Positions 15,928 through 27,211 of a stretch of 64,000 nucleotides of DNA are shown here, piece after piece. Source of the DNA: Methylococcus sp. EFPC2 (GTDB taxonomy: Bacteria; Pseudomonadota; Gammaproteobacteria; Methylococcales; Methylococcaceae); assembly GCF_016925495.1 (NCBI RefSeq), contig NZ_CP070491.1, forward strand, positions 4,352,001-4,416,000, read 5' to 3'. The notes beneath the pieces are model-generated. The model saw only the letters and a list, made by a program, of their open reading frames with translations, made no database searches and was not told where the DNA came from. Positions within the stretch are counted from its first letter, which is position 1. Each line of letters starts with the position of its first letter. The position numbers were made by a program, and so were the translations under genes.

Positions 15928-18900
15928 CCAGCAATCCCTGGAATTGGACTTCGTCGCCGACGACGCACTGTCGGGTTATCGCCTGATGAGGCTGGAAGTG
16001 CTCAACTGGGGTACCTTCGATGGTCGGGTATGGACGCTGCAACTGGACGGCAAGAACGGCTTGCTTACCGGCGACATCGGTTCGGGCAAGTCCACCCTCG
16101 TGGACGCCATCACCACCTTGCTGGTGCCGGCGCACCGCATTGCCTACAACAAGGCGGCCGGAGCCGACAGCAGGGAGCGTACCCTTCGTTCCTATGTGCT
16201 CGGACACTACAAATCCGAGCGCAACGAAATTACCGGCGCGGCCAAGCCGGTGTCCTTGCGCGACCACAGCAGCTATTCGGTCATCCTCGGGGTGTTCGGC
16301 AACGCCGGTTACAACCTGACGGTGAGCCTGGCGCAGGTGTTCTGGATGAAGGAAGCCCAGGGACAGCCGGCACGCTTCTTCGTGACGGCGGAGCGCGGTT
16401 TGGCTATCGCGTCGGACTTCGCCCAGTTCGGTTCGGAGATCGGGCAGTTGCGCAAGAAATTGCGGGGGCAGGGCGCGGAACTGCACGACAGCTTTCCGCC
16501 CTATGCGGCCTGGTTCAGGCGCCGTTTCGGCATAGAGAACGAGCAGGCGTTGGAATTGTTCCACCAAACGGTGTCGATGAAATCGGTCGGCAATCTCACG
16601 GACTTCGTACGCAGCCATATGCTGGAGCCGTTCGATGTGGTGACTCGCATCAAGGCCCTGATCGGCCATTTCGACGACCTTAACCGCGCCCATGAGGCGG
16701 TGCTCAAGGCACAACAGCAGGTGGAACTGCTGACGCCGCTGGTGGCGGATTGCACGCGTCATGGAGATCAGGTGGCCGAGGTGAACCGTTTGCGCCATTG
16801 TCGCGAGAGTCTGCGGGCACATTTTGCCGGCCTGAAACTGGGGCTGTTGGACAAGCGCCTACGCCTCCTGAACGAAGAATGGGAGAGAGTGGATGGGCAG
16901 GTGTGGCGACTGGACTCCTCGCGCGAAGAGCAGGGCCGCCAGATCGACGAGCTGAAGCAGGCCATCAACGACAACGGTGGAGACCGCCTGGAGCGGCTCG
17001 CGGCCGAGATCCGCGCGAAGTCGCAACTGCGCGATACGCGCAAGGCCAAGGCCGGACGATACGGCGAGCTGGCAGCCGTGTTGGGCGAAACCATGGGCAC
17101 GGACGACGCCACCTTTACCGCGCAGCGGGCGCAATTCAGAAGCTGGCGCGAGGATGTTCGTAACCGTGACGCCGATCTGCAAAACGCCCTGACCGAACAC
17201 GGTGTGACTCTGCGGCAGGGCAAGCAGGAACACGACCAGCTGTCGGCTGAAATCGAAAGCCTCAAGCGCCGACGCAGCAACATCGACGACACGCAAATCC
17301 AGATACGCGCCGCACTGTATGCTGCATTGAATCTGAACGGGGACGACATGCCGTTCGCAGGCGAGTTGATCCAGGTACGTGATGACGAGCGCGACTGGGA
17401 AGGCGCGGCCGAACGCTTGCTACGAGGCTTCGGCCTATCGCTGCTGGTGCCCGACGTCCGCTACAAGGCCGTGGCGGAATGGGTGGATGGTAGCCATCTG
17501 CGTGGGCGCCTGGTGTATTTCCATGTGCGGCCGCGCAAGGCGGGTGAACTGCCCGAACTGCACCGTGATTCCTTGGTGCGCAAGCTGGCCATCAAGCCCG
17601 ATACGCCCCACTACGACTGGTTGGAACGCGAACTCGCCCACCGTTTCGATGTGGCCTGCTGCGCCACCCAGGATCAATTCCGCCGCGAGACGCGCGCCGT
17701 CACCCGCGCGGGCCAGATCAAGGATCCGACAGGCCGTCACGAGAAGGACGACCGCCATCGCATCGACGACCGCAGCCGTTACGTGCTGGGTTGGACCAAC
17801 AGTGCCAAGATCGCCGTAATGGAAGCCAAGCGACGCCAGCTCGAAACCCGCCTAGAGGAGTTGGGCGGTCAAATGGGCAAGATCGACGCGGAGCGCAAGA
17901 GTTTACGGGGTCGGCTCGACGCGCTGGCCGGGCTGGAGGAGTTCACCGCCTTCGAAGAATTGGACTGGGCCAGCGTGGCGGCGGCGATCGCTACGCTGGA
18001 AGACGAGCGCCGGGCTTTGGAATCGACGTCCGATGTGTTGAAGGAATTGAACGGGCGGCTGCGGGATCTGCAGCAAGCGCTCAAGGAGACCGAAGCCGGA
18101 TTGCGGACCGCACTCGAAAAACGCGGTGACGTACTTCAGCGCCAAAAAGCAGCACAAGATCTGCACCAGCAAACTGCTTTGCTCCTGCAGGACGCTGCTA
18201 TCGATCCACCGCTTTCGGCCACTTTGGAAACTATGCAGGCCGAAGCGCTCGGCGAGCATCAGCTGACCGTTGAATCCTGCGACAACCGTGAGCAGGATGT
18301 ACGCAGCTGGCTTCAAACCAGGATCGACAACGAAACCAAGGCGCTGAACCGCCTGGCCGAAAAGATCATCAAGGCCATGGCGTCCTTCAAGGAGGCATTC
18401 AAGCTCGAAACGGCGGAAATGGATGCCAGCCTCGAAGCGGCCTTCGAGTATGAGAGCTTGCTGACGCAGTTGAACAGGGACGACCTGCCGCGCTTCGTGG
18501 TGCGTTTCAAGGAACTGCTCAACGTCAACACCATCAACGAGATCGCCAACTTCAACGCCCAACTGGCCCGCGAGCGAGAGACCATCAAGGAGCGCATCGC
18601 CCACATCAATAAGTCCCTGGGCGAGATCGACTACAACCCCGGACGTTACATCGTGCTGGAGTCGCAGGCCAGCCCCGATGCGGAGATCCGTGACTTCCAA
18701 CAAGAACTGCGCGCCTGTACCGAGGGTGCGGTCACGGGCTCGGAGGACGCCCAGTATTCGGAAGCCAAATTCCTGCAGGTCAAGGCCATCATAGACCGCT
18801 TCAAGGGACGCGAGGGTTTGACCGAAGCGGATCGTCGCTGGACCGCGAAGGTAACGGACGTGCGCAACTGGTTCCTGTTCGCCGCCTGCGAGCGTTGGCG

Positions 18901-19312
18901 CGAGGATCACAGCGAGCACGAACACTACTCGGATTCCGGCGGCAAATCGGGAGGTCAGAAGGAAAAGCTGGCCTACACCATACTGGCCGCCAGCCTGGCT
19001 TACCAGTTCGGGCTGGAGTGGGGCGCAGTGCGCTCCCGTTCGTTCCGCTTCGTGGTCATCGACGAGGCCTTCGGCCGGGGCTCGGATGAATCGGCGCAAT
19101 ACGGCCTGAAGTTATTCCGCCAACTCAACCTGCAACTGCTGATTGTCACGCCACTGCAGAAGATCCACATCATCGAGCCCTTCGTGTCCAGTGTGGGTTT
19201 CGTGTACAACGAGGGTGGCCGAGCGTCCAAGTTGCGCAACCTGTCCATAGAGGAATACCGGGTGCAGAAAGCCAACATGACAGCGCAGGCCGTGCAGGGC
19301 ATTGCGCCGTGA
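15920..19312 (+). CDS. jetC: Wadjet subunit JetC (SMC-like ATPase)
   Basis: A 1130-residue SMC-like ATPase (MksB equivalent), the motor that extrudes plasmid DNA loops. Walker [10 protein letters not shown] is at residues 51-59, the signature SGGQKEKL begins at 1010 and Walker [10 protein letters not shown] has its Asp-Glu at 1048-1049. A long heptad-rich coiled-coil arm fills much of residues 260-960 around a hinge-like middle (about 470-620). I chose ATG 15920 because AGGAGG precedes it; a longer reading from 15824 lies inside jetB. The stop overlaps the jetD start (GTGA). Confidence 0.95.
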   Translation: MNDQQSLELDFVADDALSGYRLMRLEVLNWGTFDGRVWTLQLDGKNGLLTGDIGSGKSTLVDAITTLLVPAHRIAYNKAAGADSRERTLRSYVLGHYKSERNEITGAAKPVSLRDHSSYSVILGVFGNAGYNLTVSLAQVFWMKEAQGQPARFFVTAERGLAIASDFAQFGSEIGQLRKKLRGQGAELHDSFPPYAAWFRRRFGIENEQALELFHQTVSMKSVGNLTDFVRSHMLEPFDVVTRIKALIGHFDDLNRAHEAVLKAQQQVELLTPLVADCTRHGDQVAEVNRLRHCRESLRAHFAGLKLGLLDKRLRLLNEEWERVDGQVWRLDSSREEQGRQIDELKQAINDNGGDRLERLAAEIRAKSQLRDTRKAKAGRYGELAAVLGETMGTDDATFTAQRAQFRSWREDVRNRDADLQNALTEHGVTLRQGKQEHDQLSAEIESLKRRRSNIDDTQIQIRAALYAALNLNGDDMPFAGELIQVRDDERDWEGAAERLLRGFGLSLLVPDVRYKAVAEWVDGSHLRGRLVYFHVRPRKAGELPELHRDSLVRKLAIKPDTPHYDWLERELAHRFDVACCATQDQFRRETRAVTRAGQIKDPTGRHEKDDRHRIDDRSRYVLGWTNSAKIAVMEAKRRQLETRLEELGGQMGKIDAERKSLRGRLDALAGLEEFTAFEELDWASVAAAIATLEDERRALESTSDVLKELNGRLRDLQQALKETEAGLRTALEKRGDVLQRQKAAQDLHQQTALLLQDAAIDPPLSATLETMQAEALGEHQLTVESCDNREQDVRSWLQTRIDNETKALNRLAEKIIKAMASFKEAFKLETAEMDASLEAAFEYESLLTQLNRDDLPRFVVRFKELLNVNTINEIANFNAQLARERETIKERIAHINKSLGEIDYNPGRYIVLESQASPDAEIRDFQQELRACTEGAVTGSEDAQYSEAKFLQVKAIIDRFKGREGLTEADRRWTAKVTDVRNWFLFAACERWREDHSEHEHYSDSGGKSGGQKEKLAYTILAASLAYQFGLEWGAVRSRSFRFVVIDEAFGRGSDESAQYGLKLFRQLNLQLLIVTPLQKIHIIEPFVSSVGFVYNEGGRASKLRNLSIEEYRVQKANMTAQAVQGIAP

Positions 19313-20505
19313 CTTGGACGACTCCGAAGGACTTGAAGGTGCAACTGGCGCGGATGTGGGAACGGGGCGAGTTGTTGCGTGACGCGGTGACGGGCCATGC
19401 GCGATTCCCCTTGCGCCTGACCCTCAAAGCCCCGGGTTCTACGGACATCACGGATCGCTTCGAGTCGGTGCGCGCCTGGGCGGCGGAGCTGGCGACGGCC
19501 GCCCCGATGCGCGTGGAGTGGCGGGAGGTGCGCCACCGGGTTCAGGGGGTGCAACGCCTCCCATCCAGCGTCTGGATCGACTCCATGGAGAACGCGCTGA
19601 CTTGGCTGGGCAGACGCCGTGACTGGGAGCGTTTCTCGGCACTGGTCGCTGCGACGAAGGTCGCGCATCCGGCATTGCTGTTCTGGCTTGAACGGCATCC
19701 GCTGCAAGCCTTGGAGTTGGCGGACGATTGGCCCCGATTGCTGGCCGTGGTGGGCTGGCTCATGGCTCATCCCCGTCCCGGCATCTACCTGCGCCAGGTG
19801 GACTTGCCCGGCGTGCACAGCAAATTCATCGAGACCCACCGCAGCGTATTGACCGGCTTGCTTGATCTGGCGCTACCCGGCGATGCCGTGGATCTCACCA
19901 AGACCGGCGTCGGCCAGTTTGCCACGCGCTACGGTTTTCTGGACAAACCGCCGCGTATTCGCTTCCGGGTGATCGATCCGGAAATCCAGTCGGTCCGTGG
20001 GCTGGTCTGCCCCGACATGACACTGGATGCCGACAGTTTCAGCCGTCTGAAGTTGGACGTTCGCCGCGTATTCATTACCGAGAACGAAACCAACTTTCTG
20101 GCCTTTCCCCGCGCAAAGGAGGCCATAGTGATCTTCGGGGCCGGTTACGGCTGGGATGCTCTGGCGCGCAGCCTTTGGCTGAAAGATTGCGCCATGTACT
20201 ACTGGGGTGATATCGACACCCACGGGTTTGCCATTCTGGATCAGCTGCGCGGTCAGTTTGCCCACGTCGAATCATTCTTGATGGACCGGGAAACCCTGAA
20301 TGTGCACGCCGCCGTTTGGGGTGTCGAGGACAAGCCCGTGCTGGCCGACTTGTCCAGGCTGATTGCGGACGAGTGCGCACTTTACGACGATCTGCGCGAC
20401 AATCGCATCCGCCAGAGCCTGCGCCTCGAGCAGGAATACGTGGGCTTTGGCTGGCTGAGCAAGCGACTGGAAAGCCTGCTGAAGCGCGCTGACCAGGTCG
20501 AGTAA
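19309..20505 (+). CDS. jetD: Wadjet nuclease subunit JetD (DUF3322-DUF2220)
   Basis: A 398-residue protein with N-terminal DUF3322 ([19 protein letters not shown]) and C-terminal DUF2220, a Toprim-like nuclease (MksG equivalent). The metal-binding residues are visible: Glu258 and Glu260 in FITENE, and Asp301/Asp303 in GDIDTHGF. JetD cuts circular plasmid DNA after JetABC has extruded it. The GTG start overlaps the jetC stop, a common coupled arrangement. It is the last gene of the operon. All catalytic residues are present, so the system looks intact. Confidence 0.93.
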   Translation: MTWTTPKDLKVQLARMWERGELLRDAVTGHARFPLRLTLKAPGSTDITDRFESVRAWAAELATAAPMRVEWREVRHRVQGVQRLPSSVWIDSMENALTWLGRRRDWERFSALVAATKVAHPALLFWLERHPLQALELADDWPRLLAVVGWLMAHPRPGIYLRQVDLPGVHSKFIETHRSVLTGLLDLALPGDAVDLTKTGVGQFATRYGFLDKPPRIRFRVIDPEIQSVRGLVCPDMTLDADSFSRLKLDVRRVFITENETNFLAFPRAKEAIVIFGAGYGWDALARSLWLKDCAMYYWGDIDTHGFAILDQLRGQFAHVESFLMDRETLNVHAAVWGVEDKPVLADLSRLIADECALYDDLRDNRIRQSLRLEQEYVGFGWLSKRLESLLKRADQVE

Positions 20506-20589
20506 GTCGTCCTGGTGATTTACAGTGTGTCTGGCAGCCAAGTCATCATTTATCTGATAGTGGATGGCCGGCGCGACATGCCGTCGGTG

Positions 20590-20636
20590 CTGGCTCGCAG
20601 ATTGTTGAGTGCGTGGCCATCAACAATCTGCGCCAG
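20590..20636. repeat. Long inverted repeat after jetD
   Basis: Perfect 13-base arms CGCAGATTGTTGA/TCAACAATCTGCG around an 11-base loop; the outer CTGG/CCAG extends pairing after a two-base bulge. It lies 85 bases past jetD with no T tract, so it may be a factor-dependent 3' end or a protein site marking the island edge. Confidence 0.6.
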
Positions 20637-20775
20637 TAATCGAGCGCGAATTAGTCGATCTTCGTTACGAGACTATTCACCCGCAAGCGGCGGCGGACAT
20701 CGGGCCGAATGATAAAATCGCCCCACACCGCGGCGCCGTTCGCGGTCGCTCCGTCCACTACGTTTACTCATCGTC

Positions 20776-21030
20776 ATGCAAACCGGTAAAAACAAGATCG
20801 TCTTATCGACCAGGCGGGAGATCCATTGCATGGGCCCCAGCATCGGCCTGAACCTGACAACACCCCCGGGCGGCTGGCGCATCACCACCGGTTACGATGA
20901 TGTCATCCATGCCAGAGCCGATGGTTCCTGGTTGGACGATGTCTTGTCGAACGCCGAGGCCCGGGAGATCGCCGAATATATGATCAAGGCCTGGACGGAA
21001 TACCGGGATTCGATTCCTTCCGATCCGTGA
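20776..21030 (+). CDS. Small hypothetical protein, 84 aa
   Basis: I do not recognise this protein. It has no signal or membrane segment. The second half (VIHARADGSWLDDVLSNAEAREIAEYMIKAWTEYRDS) looks like a soluble alpha-helical unit with many acidic residues. Codon use matches the chromosome. A second in-frame ATG at 20830 would give 66 residues. A -10-like TAAAAT lies about 60 bases upstream. It stands alone between the defence island and the uvrB region. Confidence 0.5.
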   Translation: MQTGKNKIVLSTRREIHCMGPSIGLNLTTPPGGWRITTGYDDVIHARADGSWLDDVLSNAEAREIAEYMIKAWTEYRDSIPSDP

Positions 21031-21066
21031 GTTTCGCCGTCGCCAGGGCGGCTTAGCGTCTCCGGC

Positions 21067-21099
21067 GCGTAACCCGACGCAAGAACCGTCGGGTTACGC
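21067..21099. repeat. 13-bp inverted repeat between genes
   Basis: Arms GCGTAACCCGACG/CGTCGGGTTACGC are perfect with a 7-base loop. It lies between two convergent genes (ending at 21030 and 21137). A partial further copy (TAACCCGACCTACG) follows at about 21112. It resembles dispersed chromosomal palindromes and could end transcripts from both sides. Confidence 0.6.
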
Positions 21100-21136
21100 C
21101 GAAAAGATGGCTAACCCGACCTACGGTCTACAACCG

Positions 21137-21870
21137 TCAAAGCATCAGCCGGCGGAAATTGGGGTCGACTTCGCCAGTTACCCATAGCGTTTCGAATTCT
21201 TCCAGCAGCTTCATGGCGCGGCGCGGGGCGTTGGGCCAAGCCGATCCGGTGCAACGACGCGGGTCCATCCGTTGGAGACTGTGGCGGCGATCGCCGATCA
21301 GCAGGCCTTGCGTAACGCCTTGTTGGTCCGGCGGGAGGACACGGATTTCCATGTGGCTGGTGAGGCGCAAGGCCAGTTCAATGAGCGGGTGGCCGCTCAG
21401 CACCAGGGATCGGGGATCGATCAGCAGGATGCGCACCCGGCTGTGCGGGCTGCCCAGCACCACTTGCTTCACGGCCTCGACGAACTCCTTGTCTGCGTAA
21501 GCCGGCAGTTCGGGGTCGCCGGCGGCCAGATCCAGATAGCGGCGGCTGGCGCTGACGAAACGGGTTGCGCAGTACGTCAGCTCGGCGGGGTTGTCGAAGC
21601 GCTGTTCTTCGCCGGAAGCGGTGGGGTTTTCCAAGGTAGGCTGGGATGACCGCAGGGAATCCCAGCTTTCCGGGCCGTTTGCCGGAATTCGCTCCCGCTC
21701 ATTCCAGCCTACATCGCTGGGAGAGGGCATGGTGAGGGTTGAAGGCTTCCCGGTTTCGACTGACACATCGTCCAATCCAGGCGCGGTTTCCCTCACCCCA
21801 ACCCCTCTCCCACGGGGAGAGGGGCCTAAGTCGTCGTTTTCGCCGCCAGCGGGTGGAAGTTTGCTATCGC

Positions 21871-21874
<4 letters not shown>
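21137..21874 (-). CDS. DUF7931-like protein with in-frame repeats
   Basis: A 245-residue protein translationally coupled to uvrB (ATGA overlap), which fixes its start. The first 15 residues are followed by two translated palindromic repeats ([12 protein letters not shown]; then [16 protein letters not shown] and on to about residue 80). A normal-looking domain begins near residue 95 ([20 protein letters not shown]), with [21 protein letters not shown], a pattern resembling DUF7931/phospholipase-D-like folds. The catalytic HxK of phospholipase D is not visible. Function is unknown; the repeats are probably a tolerated disordered insert. Confidence 0.65.
21636..21712. repeat. 77-bp palindromic repeat inside the DUF7931-like gene
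   Basis: Ends GTAGGCTGG and CCAGCCTAC are inverted copies. The interior contains GAATTCCGGC and CATTCCAGCC-like segments shared with copies at 24144-24207 and 51171-51205. Read on the minus strand it is in frame and open. Confidence 0.75.
21790..21824. repeat. REP-like palindrome near the start of the DUF7931-like gene
   Basis: CCCTCACCCC then CCCCTCTCCC/GGGGAGAGGGG, the same family as the two copies inside mod. On the minus strand it is translated as [10 protein letters not shown] at about residues 17-28. Confidence 0.8.
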
Positions 21875-23967
<2,093 letters not shown>

Positions 23968-24060
23968 TTCACTACCCGCTCACCGGCGCCGAAACGCGCG
24001 CCTGTTAGCCGGATGATAACGCATCGCGAGGGTATAGCGGCGGCCGCGCTGGCCGGCACA

Positions 24061-24132
24061 GTGGGATGTGCTAAGCGGTAGCGAAGCGCATCGTTCGCGA
24101 TTTATGGGCTTCGTTCCTCTGCACATCCTATG
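24061..24132. repeat. Palindromic repeat with GGATGTGC ends
   Basis: GGATGTGC at 24064 and GCACATCC at 24121 are inverted copies. The interior GCGAAGCGCATCG and outer CCTATGG are shared with the element after chrA (46549-46730). Confidence 0.6.
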
Positions 24133-24143
24133 GCACTCAGCTT

Positions 24144-24207
24144 GTAGGCCGGGATGAGCAACGGGTGAGCTTGTTGCCGGAATTCGCTGCCGCTCATTCC
24201 AGCCTAC
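24144..24207. repeat. Palindromic repeat with GTAGGCC ends
   Basis: GTAGGCCGGGATGAGC on the left and GCTCATTCCAGCCTAC on the right, with an internal GCCGGAATTC. Same family as 21636-21712 and 51171-51205. It lies between the uvrB start and the permease stop. Confidence 0.7.
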
Positions 24208-24265
24208 CCCTGCCGCCCGAGCGCAATTGGCGCTGCCGGCGAACCGTTCGGGGTATGCAGCGGTT

Positions 24266-25672
24266 TCAGTTCGCCTTCTGCGCCAGGCGGCTGTGATGGA
24301 TCGAGTAGGCGAAATAAACCAGCAAGCCGAGCGCCAGCCAGATCAGAAAACGGTACCAGGTAGTGGCGGGCAGGAAGGCCATCAAGGCCGAGCATGACAG
24401 TGCGCCAAGCACCGGGAAAACCGGATTGGCGGGCGTGCGGAAAGGGCGGTGCAAGGCGGGCTGCCTGTGGCGCATCACCATGACGCCCAGACAGACCAGC
24501 ACGAAGGCGAACAAGGTGCCGATGTTCACCAGCTCGGCGAGCTCACCCAGCGGAATGAAACCGGACACGGTCGCAATCGCCAAACCGCACAGCACGATGA
24601 CGCGTACCGGCGTCTGGGTGCGCTCATGGACGGCCGAGAATGCGGGCGAGAGCAAGCCGTCGCGCGACATGGCGAAGATGATGCGGGTCAGCGCGTAGTA
24701 CAGCACCAGCATGACGGTGGTCAGCCCGGCGATCACCCCGGTCGCCACCAGGGCGGATGCCCAGTTGAAACCCAGCAGGTGCAGGGCATGCGCCACGGGA
24801 GAGGACACGTTCAACTCGGTATAAGGAACCAGGCCGGTCAACAGGCCCGACACGATGATATAAACCAGGGTGCAGAAACCCAGCGAGGCGATGATGCCGA
24901 TGGGCAGGTCCCGTCTGGGGTTATGGGCCTCCTCGGCTGCGGTCGACACCGCGTCGAAGCCGACATAGGCGAAGAACACGAGGGAGGCCGCTGCCAGCAC
25001 CCCGACCGGCTTGCCCGCCGGGTTGTGTTCGAACCAGCCGTAGGGCAGGAAGGGCGTCCAGTTGGCCGGATCGACATTGAAAGCCGCGAGGGATACGAAT
25101 ACCGTGATGGTCAACACCTTGATCGTCACCATGACGGTATTCAGCCGCGCGCTTTGTTTGACGCCGACGATCAGCAGGACCATCAGCATCAAAACGATGG
25201 CGCTGGCCGGCAGGTTCACATAGCCTCCCAGCGACGGAGCGCGGGTCAACGATACCGGCAAAGGCAGGCCGATGGCGGTCAGCGCGTTGGAAAAATAGCC
25301 GGACCAGCCGTTGGCCACCGCCGCCACGGAAATGCTGTACTCCAGTATCAGATCCCAGCCTATGATCCAGGCGACCAGTTCGCCGAATGCGGCATAGCTG
25401 TAACCGTAGGCGCTGCCGCAGCCGCCGACGCTGGCGGCCAGTTCGGCGTAGGACAAGGCGGCGAAGGCGCAAGCCAGGCCGGCGAATACGAACGACAGGA
25501 CCACCGCTGGCCCCGCCTGGGTGGCGGCGGCGATGCCCGTTAGCACGAAGATACCCGTGCCTATGATGGCGCCTATGCCGAGCAGGGTGAGGTCCGCCGC
25601 ACTCAAACAACGGCGCAAACCGGTGTCCTGAAAGTCGTCCGGAGAAGACGCCTTGGTTCGCAAGATTTGCAT
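24266..25672 (-). CDS. APC-family amino acid permease (CAT-like)
   Basis: A 468-residue inner-membrane transporter with about 12 hydrophobic helices. The amino acid/polyamine/cation signature GIGAIIGTGIFVLTG lies in helix 1, and helix 6 (ASLVFFAYVGFDAVSTAAEE) is typical of cationic amino acid transporters. ATG 25672 (MQILRTKASSPDDF) was chosen because the conserved cytoplasmic LRRCLSAADL follows at the normal distance and GGTGAT lies upstream; a longer reading to 25795 adds an unlikely 41 residues. Substrate is unknown. It is divergent from ccpA. Confidence 0.88.
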   Translation of the reverse strand: MQILRTKASSPDDFQDTGLRRCLSAADLTLLGIGAIIGTGIFVLTGIAAATQAGPAVVLSFVFAGLACAFAALSYAELAASVGGCGSAYGYSYAAFGELVAWIIGWDLILEYSISVAAVANGWSGYFSNALTAIGLPLPVSLTRAPSLGGYVNLPASAIVLMLMVLLIVGVKQSARLNTVMVTIKVLTITVFVSLAAFNVDPANWTPFLPYGWFEHNPAGKPVGVLAAASLVFFAYVGFDAVSTAAEEAHNPRRDLPIGIIASLGFCTLVYIIVSGLLTGLVPYTELNVSSPVAHALHLLGFNWASALVATGVIAGLTTVMLVLYYALTRIIFAMSRDGLLSPAFSAVHERTQTPVRVIVLCGLAIATVSGFIPLGELAELVNIGTLFAFVLVCLGVMVMRHRQPALHRPFRTPANPVFPVLGALSCSALMAFLPATTWYRFLIWLALGLLVYFAYSIHHSRLAQKAN

Positions 25673-25782
25673 AACGATCACCGGTATGTGAATAAGGAAG
25701 TTCCGCTCATTATGCATCAAACCCCAGCCTCTTTGGCCCAGTCGAAACCGCTTGACGATATCCACGACGGGATGGCGGCCGG

Positions 25783-25811
25783 TTGAAATTGTCACCGTAA
25801 TTCTCTATAAG
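25783..25811 (+). promoter_or_regulatory. Probable promoter of ccpA
   Basis: TTGAAA at 25783-25788 and TATAAG at 25806-25811 with 17 bases between. The predicted start of transcription, near 25818, lies just before the palindrome at 25823. Confidence 0.5.
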
Positions 25812-25822
25812 AGGCGCGCTCG

Positions 25823-25837
25823 GTTGTCGACGACAAC
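25823..25837. promoter_or_regulatory. Perfect palindrome, candidate operator of ccpA
   Basis: GTTGTCG-A-CGACAAC: seven-base perfect arms about one central base. It lies at roughly +6 to +20 of the predicted ccpA transcript, a position where a bound repressor would block transcription. The regulator is unknown. Confidence 0.35.
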
Positions 25838-25885
25838 ACTCGGAATATCCATCACCAATACCTAAAACGAATAAGGAGCGAGACG

Positions 25886-26923
25886 ATGTACAAACTCGGA
25901 ACATTGATCGGCGCTCTCGCCTTGGCGGGAGTTTCCGGCGTGACTTTCGCCGGCGAATGGCCGGCGCTGCCCTCCAAGGCGCCCGAACCCGCGGACAACC
26001 CGACGACCGAGGCCAAGGTCGAGCTCGGCAAGCAGCTCTATCATGATCCGCGTCTGTCTTCGTCCGGCACCGTGGCCTGCGCCTCCTGCCACAACGTTTC
26101 GGCCGGTGGTGAAGACAATCGGGCCGGCTCCGTCGGCGTCAAGGCCCAGGTTGGCGGACGCAGCGCGCCCACGGTGTGGAACGCCGCGTTCAATTCCGTG
26201 CAGTTCTGGGACGGCCGCGCCGCCAGCCTGGAAGCGCAGGCCAAGGGTCCCGTCACCAATCCCATCGAAATGGGCGCGAAGAGCTGGGACGACGTGGTCG
26301 CCCGCTTGAAGCTCATCCCCGGCTATGTGGAAGGCTTCGGCAAGGCGTTCGGCGGTGCCGACGCGGTGACCGCGGACAACGCCGCCAAGGCGATCGCCGC
26401 CTACGAGCGTACCCTGATCACCCCGAACAGCGCCTACGACAAGTTCGCCAACGGCGACAGCGGCGCGCTCACCGAACAACAGCAGCGCGGTTTGAAAGCC
26501 TTCGCGGAAGTCGGCTGCGTCTCTTGCCACAGCGGACCGGCCTTCAACGGACCTGCGCTCCCGCAGGGTACCGGCTTCTTCCAGAAGTTCCCGACCTACG
26601 ACAATGGCGCCATCGAAGCCCAATACAACTTCACCAAGGATCTGGGCCGCTACGACGTGACCAAGAACGAGGCCGACAAGCATTTCTTCAAGGTTCCGAC
26701 CCTGCGCAACATCGCCCTGACCGCGCCGTATTTCCACAACGGCAAGGTCAAGAACCTCGATGACGCCGTCCGCGTCATGGCCAAGACCCAGCTCAACAAG
26801 GATCTCGACGCTCAGCAGGTCGGCGATATCGTCGCCTTCCTGAACGGCCTGACCGGCGAGTTCCCGAAACAGGAAATCGCGCGCCTGCCTGCTTATGCCG
26901 GCAAGACCTTCGATTTCGAATAA
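25886..26923 (+). CDS. ccpA: Di-heme cytochrome c peroxidase
   Basis: A periplasmic peroxidase that reduces hydrogen peroxide with electrons from cytochrome c. 345 residues with a signal peptide (cleavage near TFAGEW). The high-spin heme site C65-A-S-C-H69 and second heme site C211-V-S-C-H215 are both present, as are the family segments VWNAAFNSVQFWDGRA and VPTLRNIALTAPYFHNG. AAGGAG precedes the ATG. Length and motifs fit the CcpA/MauG family; the peroxidase role is favoured over MauG because the lone location and size are standard. Confidence 0.94.
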   Translation: MYKLGTLIGALALAGVSGVTFAGEWPALPSKAPEPADNPTTEAKVELGKQLYHDPRLSSSGTVACASCHNVSAGGEDNRAGSVGVKAQVGGRSAPTVWNAAFNSVQFWDGRAASLEAQAKGPVTNPIEMGAKSWDDVVARLKLIPGYVEGFGKAFGGADAVTADNAAKAIAAYERTLITPNSAYDKFANGDSGALTEQQQRGLKAFAEVGCVSCHSGPAFNGPALPQGTGFFQKFPTYDNGAIEAQYNFTKDLGRYDVTKNEADKHFFKVPTLRNIALTAPYFHNGKVKNLDDAVRVMAKTQLNKDLDAQQVGDIVAFLNGLTGEFPKQEIARLPAYAGKTFDFE

Positions 26924-26950
26924 GCGTTAAGATCAAAGTCTGCACCCAAG

Positions 26951-26978
26951 CGGCCCCTCTCGAGGGGTCGTTTTTTTT
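26951..26978 (+). terminator. Intrinsic terminator after ccpA
   Basis: Stem CGGCCCCT/AGGGGTCG with a CTCG loop, followed by eight T residues. It lies 28 bases past the ccpA stop. Confidence 0.9.
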
Positions 26979-27049
26979 GCGCGCGGTACACCGTTCAGCA
27001 TGGCCGGTGCCCGGGCATACAGGCATCCTCCAGCCGAACCAGCAAACCT

Positions 27050-27072
27050 ATGCCCCGTTATGGGGCATTTTT
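27050..27072 (+). terminator. Second intrinsic terminator upstream of glnL
   Basis: Stem ATGCCCC/GGGGCAT with a 5-base loop, followed by TTTT. A second stop signal 72 bases beyond the first isolates glnL from ccpA. The remaining 139 bases before glnL should hold its promoter; a TGCACCA half-site similar to an NtrC box lies near 27104. Confidence 0.75.
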
Positions 27073-27211
27073 GTGGCGGTCATCCCGCAGCGCCGGAGCG
27101 CTTTGCACCAAAAAAAGGCACAATGAAATCGGCCTGATCCCTTGAACATGGCGAATGTCACGTGGCGTGCGGAATACGCCCCGTGGCGCGCTAATTGCTG
27201 CCTCGCCCAAT

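Noticed and set aside
13780-20505. Condensin MukBEF or housekeeping SMC complex
   Set aside because: Gene order A-B-C-D, DUF3375 and DUF4194 blocks and the Toprim-like fourth subunit match Wadjet (MksBEFG-type with nuclease), not MukBEF.
20515-20712. 65-codon frame after jetD
   Set aside because: Overlaps the long inverted repeat, has no ribosome-binding site and shows no coding pattern.
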